64,000 nt of DNA from Chitiniphilus shinanonensis DSM 23277 (GTDB lineage: Bacteria; Pseudomonadota; Gammaproteobacteria; Burkholderiales; Chitinibacteraceae): positions 62,001 to 126,000 of the forward strand of contig NZ_KB895343.1 of NCBI RefSeq assembly GCF_000374805.1. Direction: 5' to 3'. Under the pieces are notes generated by a model. It saw only the letters and a program-made list of their open reading frames with translations. It was not told the DNA's origin and did not search any database. The position numbers and the translations under genes are program-made. This document shows positions 43,492-55,283 of the stretch, one piece after another; the stretch's first letter is position 1; each line of letters begins with the position of its first letter.

Positions 43492-43516
43492 AAAAACGCC
43501 CGCTTGTGGCGGGCGT
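43492..43516 (-). terminator. terminator of the porin gene
   Basis: On the minus strand ACGCCCGC, loop CACAA, GCGGGCGT followed by five Ts, 27 bases after the porin stop. Confidence 0.85.
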
Positions 43517-43542
43517 CCGGTTGAGTGTCGCGAAAGAGGGCT

Positions 43543-44643
43543 TCAGAAGCCGGTCCACGTCCCCACCAGGAAACGAGTCACGTTGTCCTCGTTGCCGATA
43601 CCGTCCAGTTGATAACTTGCGTGCATCACGCTCGGCTGGCCGGCGGTGTCCAGCATGTGGTGACGCAGCTGGATGAAGCCGACGGTCTGTTTGGAGAGCG
43701 TATAGGTGTACTGGAAGTTGATCGCCTGGATGCCGTCGTCGCGGGTCACGCCATCGGTTTCGCTGTCGTCGATGAACGAGTAGGCCAGGATGAAGTTGTG
43801 CTTGCCGGTGGTGTAGCCACCGCGCAGCAGGTACTGGTCGACCGTGGTCTTGTCCGAGCCGGCCGCGTGCACGTTCGGCACGTCGCCGTACCATTCGTGC
43901 CGCATGTAGGCGCCGCCCACCTCGAAGCCACCGCCGAAGCGGAAGCGCCCGCCGACGAAGTATTCGCGGGCTTTGTTGTCGACGTTGTAGTTGCCGCCGC
44001 TACCCCAGCCGCTGCCGCCGAAGGAGGCGGATTCCGAATCCATGCTCGCGCTGTCCTTGCCCTGATAGAAGCCGGCGTCGATGTTGAACGCATCGGCGGC
44101 GTAGGCCGCGGTCACTTCATAGGCGTAGGCATCGCCGTCGCCCGAGCCGAGGTCATACTGGGCGCCGAAGCTGAAGCCGCTCATCTTGGGCGACAGATAG
44201 GTGATGGCACGGGGGTAATCCACTTCGTGGGCACCGAAGTCGCCGGTCAGGTTGGTCACGCCATTGGCGCCGTAGGGCCAGTCGAGCATGGTCAGGTACA
44301 GCGTGGAGAACTGGTTGCCGAAGCGGAAGGTGCCGTACGGCGTGTCGTAACCGATCCACGCCTCGCGTTGCCCCCAGCTGTCGTAGCGGTAATCGGTCGC
44401 CACCTTTTGCGCCAGGCGCCAGCTCAGCGTACTGCCGTTGTCCAGCTTGTCCTTGCCGTCGATGTTGACGATCAGGTCGATCTCTTCCATCAGCTTGCCG
44501 CTGGTATCGGTGTCGGCAAAGCTGTTGCCGTTGTTGGTGCGATAGAAGAAATCCATTTCGGCGGAGCCGCCGATGGAAACTTCGGCGAACGCCGGTGCCG
44601 CGATCAGCGTCACCATGCTGGCCAGCAGTGTGCGTTTGAACAT
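43543..44643 (-). CDS. outer-membrane porin
   Basis: A 366-residue beta-barrel protein: signal peptide MFKRTLLASMVTLIAAPAFA, then alternating strands (VSIGGSAEMDFFYR, LSWRLAQKVATDYRYDSWGQREAWIGYDTPYGTFRFGNQFST) and a C-terminal phenylalanine (VGTWTGF) as needed for outer-membrane insertion. EAWIGYDTPYGTFRFGNQ is the strand typical of betaproteobacterial general porins (Porin_4 type). A short GGAGA lies before the ATG. It is divergent from the ast operon, so arginine-linked uptake is possible but unproven. Confidence 0.87.
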   Translation of the reverse strand: MFKRTLLASMVTLIAAPAFAEVSIGGSAEMDFFYRTNNGNSFADTDTSGKLMEEIDLIVNIDGKDKLDNGSTLSWRLAQKVATDYRYDSWGQREAWIGYDTPYGTFRFGNQFSTLYLTMLDWPYGANGVTNLTGDFGAHEVDYPRAITYLSPKMSGFSFGAQYDLGSGDGDAYAYEVTAAYAADAFNIDAGFYQGKDSASMDSESASFGGSGWGSGGNYNVDNKAREYFVGGRFRFGGGFEVGGAYMRHEWYGDVPNVHAAGSDKTTVDQYLLRGGYTTGKHNFILAYSFIDDSETDGVTRDDGIQAINFQYTYTLSKQTVGFIQLRHHMLDTAGQPSVMHASYQLDGIGNEDNVTRFLVGTWTGF

Positions 44644-44799
44644 TTGTAGGTCTCCAAAAATCACTGAAGTGCCTGGAGGGTCTGATTCGGGCCCCCGTGG
44701 GCTGCCTCATCTTTATAGACACCCAAAAAAGAAGACAGCACCGCATGTTTGATTGGGGCAAACGAAGCAAACACCATGACCCCTGGGTAGGAGATGGCG

Positions 44800-44816
44800 A
44801 TGGGGAATCTCCCCAT
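44800..44816. promoter_or_regulatory. GC dyad between porin and astA
   Basis: ATGGGGA-ATC-TCCCCAT is an exact inverted repeat in the 225-base spacer, 52 bases before the astA start. It looks like an operator for a dimeric regulator and is not an ArgR box. The protein that would bind it is unknown. Confidence 0.4.
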
Positions 44817-44868
44817 GGGCGCATTGGGGGGTGACTGCTAGAGTGACTTTCCCCGTGCGGAGCGTCCG

Positions 44869-47371
<2,503 letters not shown>

Positions 47372-47423
47372 GCCGATTCCGATCCACGCGCCGGCCCGGC
47401 CGGCGACCGATGCAGAGCAAACG

Positions 47424-48767
47424 ATGAGCGCATTCGAAGCCAATTTCGACGGCCTGGTCGGCCCCACCCACCATTACGGCGGCCACTCCTTCGGCAACGT
47501 CGCCTCCACCGGCAGCGCGGGGCAGGTGGCCGATCCGCGCGCCGCCGCGCGCCAGGGGCTGGCCAAGATGAAGGCGCTGGCCGATCTGGGCTACCGCCAG
47601 GCGGTGCTGCCGCCGCAGGAGCGCCCGGCGGTGTGGACACTGCGCCAGCTCGGCTTCGGCGGCAGCGACCCCGAAGTGCTGGCCGCCGCCGCGCGCGAAC
47701 CGCAACTACTGGCGGCGGTGTCGTCCGCCGCCGCCATGTGGACGGCCAACGCCGCCACCGTCAGCCCGTCCGCCGACACCCGCGACGGCCGGGTGCATTT
47801 CAGCGTGGCCAACCTCCAGAACAAGTTCCATCGCGCGCTGGAAGCCGAGCAGACGGCGCGCACGCTACGCGCCATCTTCAAGGACGAAGCGCGCTTCGCC
47901 GTACACGACGCCTTGCCGATGCACCCGGCGTTCGGCGACGAAGGCGCGGCCAACCACACCCGCTTCTGCAAGGCCTACGACGCGCCCGGCGTGGAATGCT
48001 TCGTCTATGGTCGGCGCCATTGGGGCGGCGGCACCGGGCCGAGCCGTTTTCCGGCACGCCAGACGCTGGAAGCCAGCGAAGCGGTGGCGCGGCGCCACGG
48101 CCTGAACCCGGCCGACGTGGTGTTCGCGCAGCAACGCCCCGAAGTGATCGACGCCGGCGTGTTCCACAACGACGTGATCGCCGTGGGCAACCTGGATGTG
48201 CTGTTCTGCCACGCCCACGCCTTCGTCGATCAGCAGGCGCTGTACCGCGCGCTGGACCAGCGCCTGGGCGGCGGGCTGCGCGTGGTCGAAGTGCCGGCCG
48301 AGCAGGTCGGCGTCGAGGACGCGGTGCGCAGCTATCTGTTCAACAGCCAGTTGCTCGACCGGGGCGGCGGCCGGATGCGGCTGGTGGTGCCCGAGGAATG
48401 CCGCGCCAACCCCGCCGTGTGGCAATACCTGACGCAATTGATCGAGAGCGGTGGGCCGATCGACGACCTGCTGGTGCTCGATCTCAAGCAGAGCATGCGC
48501 AACGGCGGCGGCCCCGCCTGCCTGCGACTGCGGGTGGCGCTGACGGCGGGCGAGGGCGCCGCGGTCAACCCGCGCATCTGGCTGAGCGAGGAACGCTACG
48601 CCGAGCTGGATGCCTGGATCGGCCGTCATTACCGCGATCACCTGAGCGAAGCCGATCTGGCCGACCCGCAGCTGCTGGTCGAGGTGCGCACCGCGCTGGA
48701 CGAATTGACGCGCATGCTGGGGCTGGGGAGCATCTATCCCTTCCAGTACGGCGGCACCGGCCTGTGA
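47424..48767 (+). CDS. astB: N-succinylarginine dihydrolase
   Basis: Second step of the AST pathway, releasing two ammonia and CO2 from succinylarginine. The 447-residue protein begins with the family signature [16 protein letters not shown], has the catalytic His/Glu regions ([22 protein letters not shown]) and the catalytic Cys in [14 protein letters not shown]. The start ATG has only a weak purine stretch before it; 52 bases separate it from astD. Confidence 0.95.
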   Translation: MSAFEANFDGLVGPTHHYGGHSFGNVASTGSAGQVADPRAAARQGLAKMKALADLGYRQAVLPPQERPAVWTLRQLGFGGSDPEVLAAAAREPQLLAAVSSAAAMWTANAATVSPSADTRDGRVHFSVANLQNKFHRALEAEQTARTLRAIFKDEARFAVHDALPMHPAFGDEGAANHTRFCKAYDAPGVECFVYGRRHWGGGTGPSRFPARQTLEASEAVARRHGLNPADVVFAQQRPEVIDAGVFHNDVIAVGNLDVLFCHAHAFVDQQALYRALDQRLGGGLRVVEVPAEQVGVEDAVRSYLFNSQLLDRGGGRMRLVVPEECRANPAVWQYLTQLIESGGPIDDLLVLDLKQSMRNGGGPACLRLRVALTAGEGAAVNPRIWLSEERYAELDAWIGRHYRDHLSEADLADPQLLVEVRTALDELTRMLGLGSIYPFQYGGTGL

Positions 48768-48854
48768 CGCCGCGCGCGGCATCCTGGCTGCCGTCCTCGC
48801 GCTTGCGGCGTGGATGGCCCTAAGCTTGAAACCATCCGTATCGAAGTGCCCGCC

Positions 48855-49859
48855 ATGAAACCCGAATCCTTCCTCGCCCAGACCCTCGCCGGCAAGACCG
48901 CCATCGCCTTGCCCTATACCTTGCGCAACGGCACGCGCGTCCAGGTGATGGACGAAGGCGTAATCCGCTTCGAGCCGCGCGACAGCGCCCACCGCAAGCT
49001 GGACCTGGTGATCTCGGCGGGGGTGCACGGCAACGAGACCGCGCCGGTGGAACTGCTCGACCGGCTGATCGGCGAGGTGCTGTCCGGCAGGCTCAAGGTG
49101 CGGGCGCGGGTGTTGTGCGTGTTCGGCAACATCGAGGCGTTGCGGCGCGGCGTGCGCTTCGTCGAGCGCGACATGAACCGCCTGTTCTGCCGGCTGCCCG
49201 ACAGTCACGATGGCGCCGAGGCACGGCGCGCCACCATGCTGGAGATGCAGCTGGCGCGCTTCTTCGCCCGCGCCATGCAGGACGGCAAGCCGCGCTTGCA
49301 TTACGACCTGCACACCGCCATCCACGGCAGCCTGATCGAGAAGTTCGCCATCTACCCGGTGCCGCCGGAAGGCAAGGCCTTCGACCGCGAGCAGATCGCC
49401 CGCCTGGCGCGCGCCGGGGTCAGCGCGGTGCTGCTGCAATCGGCGCGCGCGCCGACCTTTTCGTATTTCTCCAGCCAGCATTGCGACGCGGTGTCGTTTA
49501 CCATCGAGCTGGGGCGCGCGCGGCCGTTCGGCCAGAACCAGGGCGTGGATCTGAGCGCGATGCAGCGTTATCTGGAACAGCTGATCGAGGGGCACCTTCC
49601 CGCAGGCGGCAAGGGCGAGGCGCCGACGGTGTACCGCGTCTCGCGCGAGGTGATGAAGCGCAGCGCGGCCTTCGAGCTGAAGATCGACGGCAGGACCGAC
49701 AACTTCACACCGCTGCCGCAGGGCATGCTGCTGGCGGCCGACGAGGGCGGCGAATGCCGGGTGGACGAGGCCGACGCGCGCATCGTCTTTCCCAACCCCG
49801 AGGTGGAGATCGGCCAGCGCGCCGGCCTGATCGTGGTGCCGGAGCACGCGGGCGCCTGA
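48855..49859 (+). CDS. astE: succinylglutamate desuccinylase
   Basis: Final AST step, giving succinate and glutamate. The 334-residue zinc carboxypeptidase-fold protein has the zinc ligands HGNETAP and LHYDLHTAIHG and the general-base Glu in FTIELGRARPFG. It completes astA-D-B-E. The transaminase astC is not adjacent; an ArgD-type enzyme encoded elsewhere would have to supply that step. Confidence 0.93.
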   Translation: MKPESFLAQTLAGKTAIALPYTLRNGTRVQVMDEGVIRFEPRDSAHRKLDLVISAGVHGNETAPVELLDRLIGEVLSGRLKVRARVLCVFGNIEALRRGVRFVERDMNRLFCRLPDSHDGAEARRATMLEMQLARFFARAMQDGKPRLHYDLHTAIHGSLIEKFAIYPVPPEGKAFDREQIARLARAGVSAVLLQSARAPTFSYFSSQHCDAVSFTIELGRARPFGQNQGVDLSAMQRYLEQLIEGHLPAGGKGEAPTVYRVSREVMKRSAAFELKIDGRTDNFTPLPQGMLLAADEGGECRVDEADARIVFPNPEVEIGQRAGLIVVPEHAGA

Positions 49860-49898
49860 GAGCCCGTTCACGATCCTTTCGCGGCGCCGCCGCGCCGC

Positions 49899-50726
49899 TC
49901 AGCGTTTCTTCTTCTTGGCCGGCTTGTCGGCGGCCTTGGCCTTGGCCTTCTTCTTGCCGCTGCCGGCATCCTGCGAGGATTTGCGCTCGCACACCGTGGT
50001 CACGCGCTTCTTCTTGCCCTTGCCGCTGGTGACCTTGCGGCAGGTCTTGCCTTCGCGCACCGCCTGCTGTTCCGGCGTGGTGCCGGCGGTGGCGAGCAGC
50101 GCCGCCACGTTCACCCCGGTCATGCTGGTGCCGTCGATGCGCCGCGCACCGTTCCAGCGGGTCTTCCAGTAGGGCAGATTGATGTTCTCGATCTCCACCG
50201 CGCGGCCGGCGCGCGGCGAGTGGATGAAGCGGTCTTCGCCCATGTAGATGCCCACGTGCGAGAACGCGCGCCCCAGGGTGTTGAAGAACACCAGGTCGCC
50301 CGGCTTGAGCGCGTCGCGCTCGATGGTGGCGCCGACGCGGCTCATCGCCAGCGCGTTGTGCGGCAGCGCCACGTTCATCGCGCTCTGGAACACGTAGCGC
50401 ACGAAGCCGCTGCAATCGAGGCCCGATTCCGGGTCCGCGCCGCCGTACTTGTATTTCACGCCGATCAGGCCCATCGCCTGCAGCAGCAGGCCCTGGGCCG
50501 CCGCCTGATCCTGTGGCGCGTCGCCGTCCCTGGACGCCCAGTTCTTTTTCGATTCCTTCGCCTCGGCGCCGCTGGTGGCCGCGCCGGTGCCTTCGGACAA
50601 TTGCTGCGCCCATTGCGCCTGGGGCGAGCTGGGCACCGGCGTGGGTTCGTCTGCGAGGGAAACGGAAAGGAACGGGGTGAACAGCAAGGCGACGAACGCC
50701 GACCGTGTTCGTCTGCTGGTAATCAT
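49899..50726 (-). CDS. C40-family (NlpC/P60) peptidoglycan endopeptidase
   Basis: A 275-residue secreted cell-wall hydrolase: signal peptide (MITSRRTRSAFVALLFTPFLSVSLA), an NlpC/P60 domain at about 78-195 with the catalytic Cys in GLDCSGFVRYVFQ, His in FSHVGIYMG and a third polar residue near FIHSPRAGRAV. The C-terminal 50 residues are a Lys-rich tail (GKGKKKRV, KKKAKAKAADKPAKKKKR), which may bind the wall or nucleic acid. Convergent with astE and divergent from ubiB. Confidence 0.88.
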   Translation of the reverse strand: MITSRRTRSAFVALLFTPFLSVSLADEPTPVPSSPQAQWAQQLSEGTGAATSGAEAKESKKNWASRDGDAPQDQAAAQGLLLQAMGLIGVKYKYGGADPESGLDCSGFVRYVFQSAMNVALPHNALAMSRVGATIERDALKPGDLVFFNTLGRAFSHVGIYMGEDRFIHSPRAGRAVEIENINLPYWKTRWNGARRIDGTSMTGVNVAALLATAGTTPEQQAVREGKTCRKVTSGKGKKKRVTTVCERKSSQDAGSGKKKAKAKAADKPAKKKKR

Positions 50727-50893
50727 GAGGGGCAAATGTATCGATGGTGCCGGCCGCTGTAAAGCGATGCGCGGCGTCCCCGCGACGCCGGCCGGGCCGC
50801 TGCCGGCGTTTCCCGCCACGGCGCTCCCGTAGCGGCCCCGATTCGGCCTAGAATCGCGGCTGTCCCCACTTCGCCGCCCGGCCGATTCCGCCC

Positions 50894-52579
50894 ATGCTCA
50901 AGGAAACCTTCACCGTCATGCGCGACCTGCCACGGGTGCGCGAGATCATCTCGGTCCTGATGCATCACGGCCTGGGCAACCTGGTCCATCGCCTGGGGCT
51001 GGCCAAGGGCATCGAGCGCGGCGCCGACCTGCTGCACCTGCCGGGCAACCACGAGATCGAAGCGCTCGATCCGCCGGTGCGGGTGCGTCGGGCGCTGGAG
51101 GAACTGGGCCCCACCTTCATCAAGCTGGGACAGGTGCTGGCCACGCGGGTGGACGTGTTCCCCGCCGAGTGGATCTACGAATTCGAAAAGCTGCAAAGCG
51201 ACGTGCCGGCGCTGCCGTTCCCGCTGTTCCTCGCCGAGCTGACCGACGTGCTGGGGGTGGACCCGTACACCCTGTTCAGCGAGATCGATCCCGAGCCGTG
51301 CGGATCGGCGTCGATCGCCCAGGTGCACCGCGCCCGGCTGAACAGCGGCGAGGAGGTGGTGTTCAAGCTGCGCCGGCCCGACATCATCCCCAAGATCGAG
51401 GCCGACCTGCGCATCCTGCGCCACATCGCCAGCCTGGCAGAGTTCGAGTTTCCCGACGCGCGCCGCTACCAGCCGGTGAAGATCGTCGACGAATTCGCCA
51501 AATCGCTGCGGCGCGAGCTGAACCTGTCGGTCGAGGCGCGCAACCTGGAGCGCTTCGCCCAGAACTTCGCCGCCCAGCCGGAAATCGTGATCCCGGTGAT
51601 CCACTGGGAATACACCAGCGAGCGCCTCAACGTGCAGAGCTGGATCGGCGGGCTGGCCGGCAACGAGATGGCGCGGCTGGCCGAGGAGGGCTACGACCGC
51701 AAGGTGCTGGCGGCGCGCGGCGCCGATGCGGTGCTGAAGATGGTGCTGATCGACGGTTACTTTCACGCCGACCCGCACCCCGGCAACGTCAAGTACCTGC
51801 CGGACAACCGCATCGCCTTTCTGGATTTCGGCATGGTCGGGCGCCTGCCGCATCCGCGCCGCGACCAGATCGTCGACCTGCTGGCGGCGCTGGCCGAGCG
51901 CAACGAGCGCAGCATCCTCAACGTGCTGATGGACTGGACCGGCGACGTGGTGGTGGACGAGGAGCAGCTCGCCGCCGACATCGCCGACTTCATGTTCAAC
52001 TACGAGAACCTGTCGCTGAAGGACATCCAGTTCGGCCACCTGCTCAACGACGTGGCGGTGATCATGCGCGCGCACGAGATCACATTGCCGTCCGACCTCA
52101 CCCTGCTGTTCAAGGCGCTGATCACGCTGGAAGGGCTGGGCCGCCAGCTCGATCCGGATTTCCAGATGGTCCACCACCTGACGCCGTTCGTGCGCGAGGT
52201 GATCATCGCCCGCTATCACCCCGGTTCGCTGCTGCGTTCCGGCAAACAGGGGCTGTTGGAGGCGTTCGACATCCTGTCCGGCCTGCCGCGCGACTTCGGC
52301 AAGCTGATCAAGCAGGCGCGGCGCGGCCACATGAAAGTGGACCTCGACCTGAAGCGGCTCGACCGCTTCGGCACCCAGCTCGCCAAGAGCGCCAACCGGC
52401 TGACGCTGGGCATCGTCACCGGCTCGCTGATCATCGGCTCCAGCATCGTAATGACGGTGAAGAGCGGGCCGATGCTGTTCGGCCTGCCGGCGCTGGGGCT
52501 GATCGGCTTCGTCATCGCCTTCTTCAATACGCTGTGGCTGGCGTTCTCGATCTGGGTATCCGGCAAGGAGGAACGCTGA
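50894..52579 (+). CDS. ubiB: UbiB/ABC1 family atypical kinase
   Basis: Needed for ubiquinone synthesis; the protein has an atypical kinase fold with ATPase activity. The 561-residue product shows the family motifs KLGQVLATRVD (KxGQ), the alanine-rich loop CGSASIAQVHRA, FHADPHPGN and FLDFGMVG, and ends with two membrane helices (about 500-552). Length is normal. Confidence 0.94.
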   Translation: MLKETFTVMRDLPRVREIISVLMHHGLGNLVHRLGLAKGIERGADLLHLPGNHEIEALDPPVRVRRALEELGPTFIKLGQVLATRVDVFPAEWIYEFEKLQSDVPALPFPLFLAELTDVLGVDPYTLFSEIDPEPCGSASIAQVHRARLNSGEEVVFKLRRPDIIPKIEADLRILRHIASLAEFEFPDARRYQPVKIVDEFAKSLRRELNLSVEARNLERFAQNFAAQPEIVIPVIHWEYTSERLNVQSWIGGLAGNEMARLAEEGYDRKVLAARGADAVLKMVLIDGYFHADPHPGNVKYLPDNRIAFLDFGMVGRLPHPRRDQIVDLLAALAERNERSILNVLMDWTGDVVVDEEQLAADIADFMFNYENLSLKDIQFGHLLNDVAVIMRAHEITLPSDLTLLFKALITLEGLGRQLDPDFQMVHHLTPFVREVIIARYHPGSLLRSGKQGLLEAFDILSGLPRDFGKLIKQARRGHMKVDLDLKRLDRFGTQLAKSANRLTLGIVTGSLIIGSSIVMTVKSGPMLFGLPALGLIGFVIAFFNTLWLAFSIWVSGKEER

Positions 52580-52580
52580 C

Positions 52581-52934
52581 ATGGCCGGCATCGTCGTGTT
52601 GTCGCGGCAGCAGGTGGCGCCGCAGTTCGACCATCCGCGGCCGGATCGCCGGGTCGACGGCAACCCGCAACGCACCACCTGGGAGCACTACGCGCGCGAC
52701 GGCCTGTCGTGCGGCATCTGGGCCTGTGAGGTCGGCAGCTGGAACATCCGCTTCGCCGACGACAAGGACGAATTCTTCTGCGTGATCGAGGGACGCGTGC
52801 GGCTGTGGGACGACGCGGGGCACGCCGAAGCGTTCGGGCCGGGCGAGGCCGGAGTGATTCCGGCCGGCTTCGTCGGCCGTTTCGAGGTGGTGGAGCCGGT
52901 GCGCAAATACTTCGTGGTGCGCGAACGCGCCTGA
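52581..52934 (+). CDS. cupin-domain protein
   Basis: A 117-residue single cupin domain (WEHYARDGLSCGIWACEVGSW, DEFFCVIEGRVRLWDD, FGPGEAGVIPAGFVGRFEVVEPVRKYFVV), close to the DUF861/ureidoglycine-aminohydrolase-like group. It begins one base after the ubiB stop, so it is translationally coupled to ubiB. No catalytic role can be assigned. Confidence 0.85.
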   Translation: MAGIVVLSRQQVAPQFDHPRPDRRVDGNPQRTTWEHYARDGLSCGIWACEVGSWNIRFADDKDEFFCVIEGRVRLWDDAGHAEAFGPGEAGVIPAGFVGRFEVVEPVRKYFVVRERA

Positions 52935-52942
52935 ACGGCGCC

Positions 52943-53245
52943 CTAGGCTTCGCCCTTCTTCATCGACTTGCCGGCCGCCACGCGCTGGCGGCGCACTTCC
53001 TTGGGGTCGGCGATCAGCGGGCGGTAGATCTCCACCCGGTCGCCATCGCGCAGCACGGCGTCGGGCTTGCAGGCGCGGGCGAAGATGCCGATGGCCTGGG
53101 TGGCGGGATCGATTTCAGGGAAGGCCTCCAGCAGGCCGCTGGCACGGATGGCGTCGAGCGCGGTGCTGCCGGCCGGCAACCGCAACGCCACCAGCCGCTG
53201 GGTGCCGGGCAGGGCGTAAACCACTTCCACCGCGATCTCAGCCAT
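52943..53245 (-). CDS. rnfH: RnfH-family ubiquitin-like protein
   Basis: A 100-residue beta-grasp protein: IAVEVVYALPGTQRLVALRLPAGSTALDAIRASGLLE, then FARACKPDAVLRDGDRVEIYRPLIADPKEVRRQR, the RnfH (UPF0125) signature. It overlaps ratA by eight bases, the usual ratA-rnfH pairing. Function is still unclear despite the name; some relatives act like ubiquitin-type antitoxins in name only. Confidence 0.9.
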   Translation of the reverse strand: MAEIAVEVVYALPGTQRLVALRLPAGSTALDAIRASGLLEAFPEIDPATQAIGIFARACKPDAVLRDGDRVEIYRPLIADPKEVRRQRVAAGKSMKKGEA

Positions 53246-53666
53246 GCAGTTGCTCCGCGCGGGCGATGAAGGCATCGACGAAGGTGCTGGCGATCTTGCC
53301 GAACACCGGCCCGATCACCGCTTCCAGCGTGCGGCTGGAGAACTCGTAGTCGAGCGAGAACTCGATCTTGCAGGCGTCCTCCATCAGCGGCGTGAATTCC
53401 CACAGGCCGTGCAGCGCCTTGAACGGACCATCGACGAAAGCCATGTCGATGCGGTTCTCGGTCTTGACGTCGCGGGTGCGGAAGAAGGTCTTCACCCGCA
53501 GGAACTCCACGCGGATGGTCACGTCGAGGATCTCGTCGCTGTGCTCGTGTACCTCGACGCCGCCACACCACGGCAGGAACTTCGGGTAATCCTCCACGCG
53601 ATCGACCAGGTCGAACATCTGCTTGGCGGAATAGGGGGCGAGGACGGATTTGCGGATGCGCTGCAT
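53238..53666 (-). CDS. ratA: RatA/COQ10-type START-domain protein
   Basis: A 142-residue START-fold protein (QRIRKSVLAPYSAKQMFDLVDRVEDYPKFLPWCGGVEV...) of the COQ10/RatA family. E. coli RatA is reported to bind the 50S subunit and block 70S formation; the COQ10 branch binds ubiquinone. Being next to rnfH is typical; smpB, the usual divergent neighbour, is absent and dnaB stands there instead. Confidence 0.9.
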   Translation of the reverse strand: MQRIRKSVLAPYSAKQMFDLVDRVEDYPKFLPWCGGVEVHEHSDEILDVTIRVEFLRVKTFFRTRDVKTENRIDMAFVDGPFKALHGLWEFTPLMEDACKIEFSLDYEFSSRTLEAVIGPVFGKIASTFVDAFIARAEQLHG

Positions 53667-53752
53667 GCGAAAGGGAAAGCGTTCGATGGTCGCCGGGGGC
53701 GGGTGGGCGCTGTTAAAATGCTCGGCCGAACGCCCAGCCTGTGCCCACCGAA

Positions 53753-55222
53753 ATGACCGAGCATCCTACCGCCGCCGAATACGCCCCGCAACCGGGCGCC
53801 GACTACGACGCGGCAGCGTTCGACACGGCGGGCGCGGCCGCGGAGGTCGCGGCGATCAAGCTGCCGCCGCATTCGCTGGAGGCCGAGCAATCGGTGCTGG
53901 GCGGCCTGCTGCTGGACAACGCCGCCTTCGACAAGGTGGCCGACATCCTGTTCGAGAGCGATTTCTATCGCGACGACCATGCGCGCATCTGGCAGCACAT
54001 CACCAAGCTGATCGAGCACAACCGCCCGGCCGACGTCATCACCGTGGCCGAGTCGCTCGACAACGCCAACGAACTGACCTACGTGGGCGGGCTGGCCTAC
54101 CTGGGCTCGCTCGCCAGCAACACGCCATCCGCCGCCAACATCCGCCGCTACGCCGAGATCGTGCGCGAGCGATCGGTGATGCGGCAGCTTGCCAGCGTCG
54201 GCACCGAGATCGCCGATTCGGCGTACAACCCCAACGGCCGCGAGGCGGCCGATCTGCTGGACGAAGCCGAATCCAGCGTGTTCCGCATCGCCGAACAGTC
54301 GCAGAAGGGCAAGCAGGGCTTCATCGCCATGCCGCCGATCCTGAAGGAGATCGTCGAGCGCATCGATCACCTGTACCAGCAGGACAACCCGTCCGAGGTC
54401 ACCGGCATCGCCACCGGCTTTATCGACCTGGACAAGATGACGTCCGGCCTGCAGAAGGGCGATCTGGTCATCGTCGCCGGCCGCCCGTCGATGGGCAAGA
54501 CCGCGTTCTCGGTCAACATCGCCGAGCACGTCGGCTGCGAGTTGAAGCTGCCGGTGGCGATCTTCTCGATGGAAATGGGCGCCTCGCAGCTCGGCACCCG
54601 GATGGTGGGCTCGATCGGCAAGATCGACATGCATAAGCTCAAGACCGGCCGCTTCGAGGACGAGGACTGGATGAAGCTCACCCACGCGGTGAACAAGCTG
54701 TCCGAGGCGCCGATCTACATCGAGGAGACCGGCGCGCTGACCGCGCTCGACCTGCGCACCCGTGCCCGGCGCCTGGCGCGGCAGGTGGGCGGGCAGCTCG
54801 GCCTGATCGTGATCGACTACATCCAGCTGATGGCGGGCCGCGCCGGCGGGCGCGAGCAGAACCGCGCCACCGAGGTCAGCGAGATCTCGCGCTCGCTCAA
54901 GGCGCTGGCCAAGGAACTGCAGGTGCCGATCATCGCGCTGTCGCAGTTGTCGCGCTCGGTGGAGCAGCGCACCGACAAGCGCCCGATGATGTCGGACTTG
55001 CGCGAATCGGGCGCCATCGAGCAGGACGCGGACTTGATCATGTTCATGTACCGCGACGAGTACTACAACCCGGATTCGCCGCACAAGGGCCTGGCCGAGT
55101 GCATCGTCGGCAAGCACCGTAACGGCCCCGTGGGCAAGGTGCCGCTGGTGTTCAAGGGGATGTACTCGCGCTTCGAGAACGCGCTGATGCGCCCCGAGGG
55201 CTGGTCCGGCGATCTGGAGTGA
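53753..55222 (+). CDS. dnaB: replicative DNA helicase DnaB
   Basis: Hexameric 5'-3' helicase of the replication fork. The 489-residue protein has the N-terminal DnaB domain (PPHSLEAEQSVLGGLLLDNAAFD), the linker, and a RecA-type core with Walker A GRPSMGKTAF, SMEMGASQLGTRM, Walker B LIVIDYIQLM and the C-terminal GAIEQDADLIMFMYRDE. I use the ATG at 53753; a GTG at 53741 is an alternative. TTAAAAT at 53712-53718 is a likely -10. No intein. Confidence 0.96.
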   Translation: MTEHPTAAEYAPQPGADYDAAAFDTAGAAAEVAAIKLPPHSLEAEQSVLGGLLLDNAAFDKVADILFESDFYRDDHARIWQHITKLIEHNRPADVITVAESLDNANELTYVGGLAYLGSLASNTPSAANIRRYAEIVRERSVMRQLASVGTEIADSAYNPNGREAADLLDEAESSVFRIAEQSQKGKQGFIAMPPILKEIVERIDHLYQQDNPSEVTGIATGFIDLDKMTSGLQKGDLVIVAGRPSMGKTAFSVNIAEHVGCELKLPVAIFSMEMGASQLGTRMVGSIGKIDMHKLKTGRFEDEDWMKLTHAVNKLSEAPIYIEETGALTALDLRTRARRLARQVGGQLGLIVIDYIQLMAGRAGGREQNRATEVSEISRSLKALAKELQVPIIALSQLSRSVEQRTDKRPMMSDLRESGAIEQDADLIMFMYRDEYYNPDSPHKGLAECIVGKHRNGPVGKVPLVFKGMYSRFENALMRPEGWSGDLE

Positions 55223-55241
55223 ACCCGGAGCGCCCATGAAG

Positions 55242-55267
55242 AAACCCGGCCTTGGCCGGGTTTTTTT
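55242..55267. terminator. terminator between dnaB and the convergent binding-protein gene
   Basis: AAACCCGGCC, loop TT, GGCCGGGTTTTTTT. Confidence 0.88.
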
Positions 55268-55283
55268 CATCCCGAGTGCGCCG

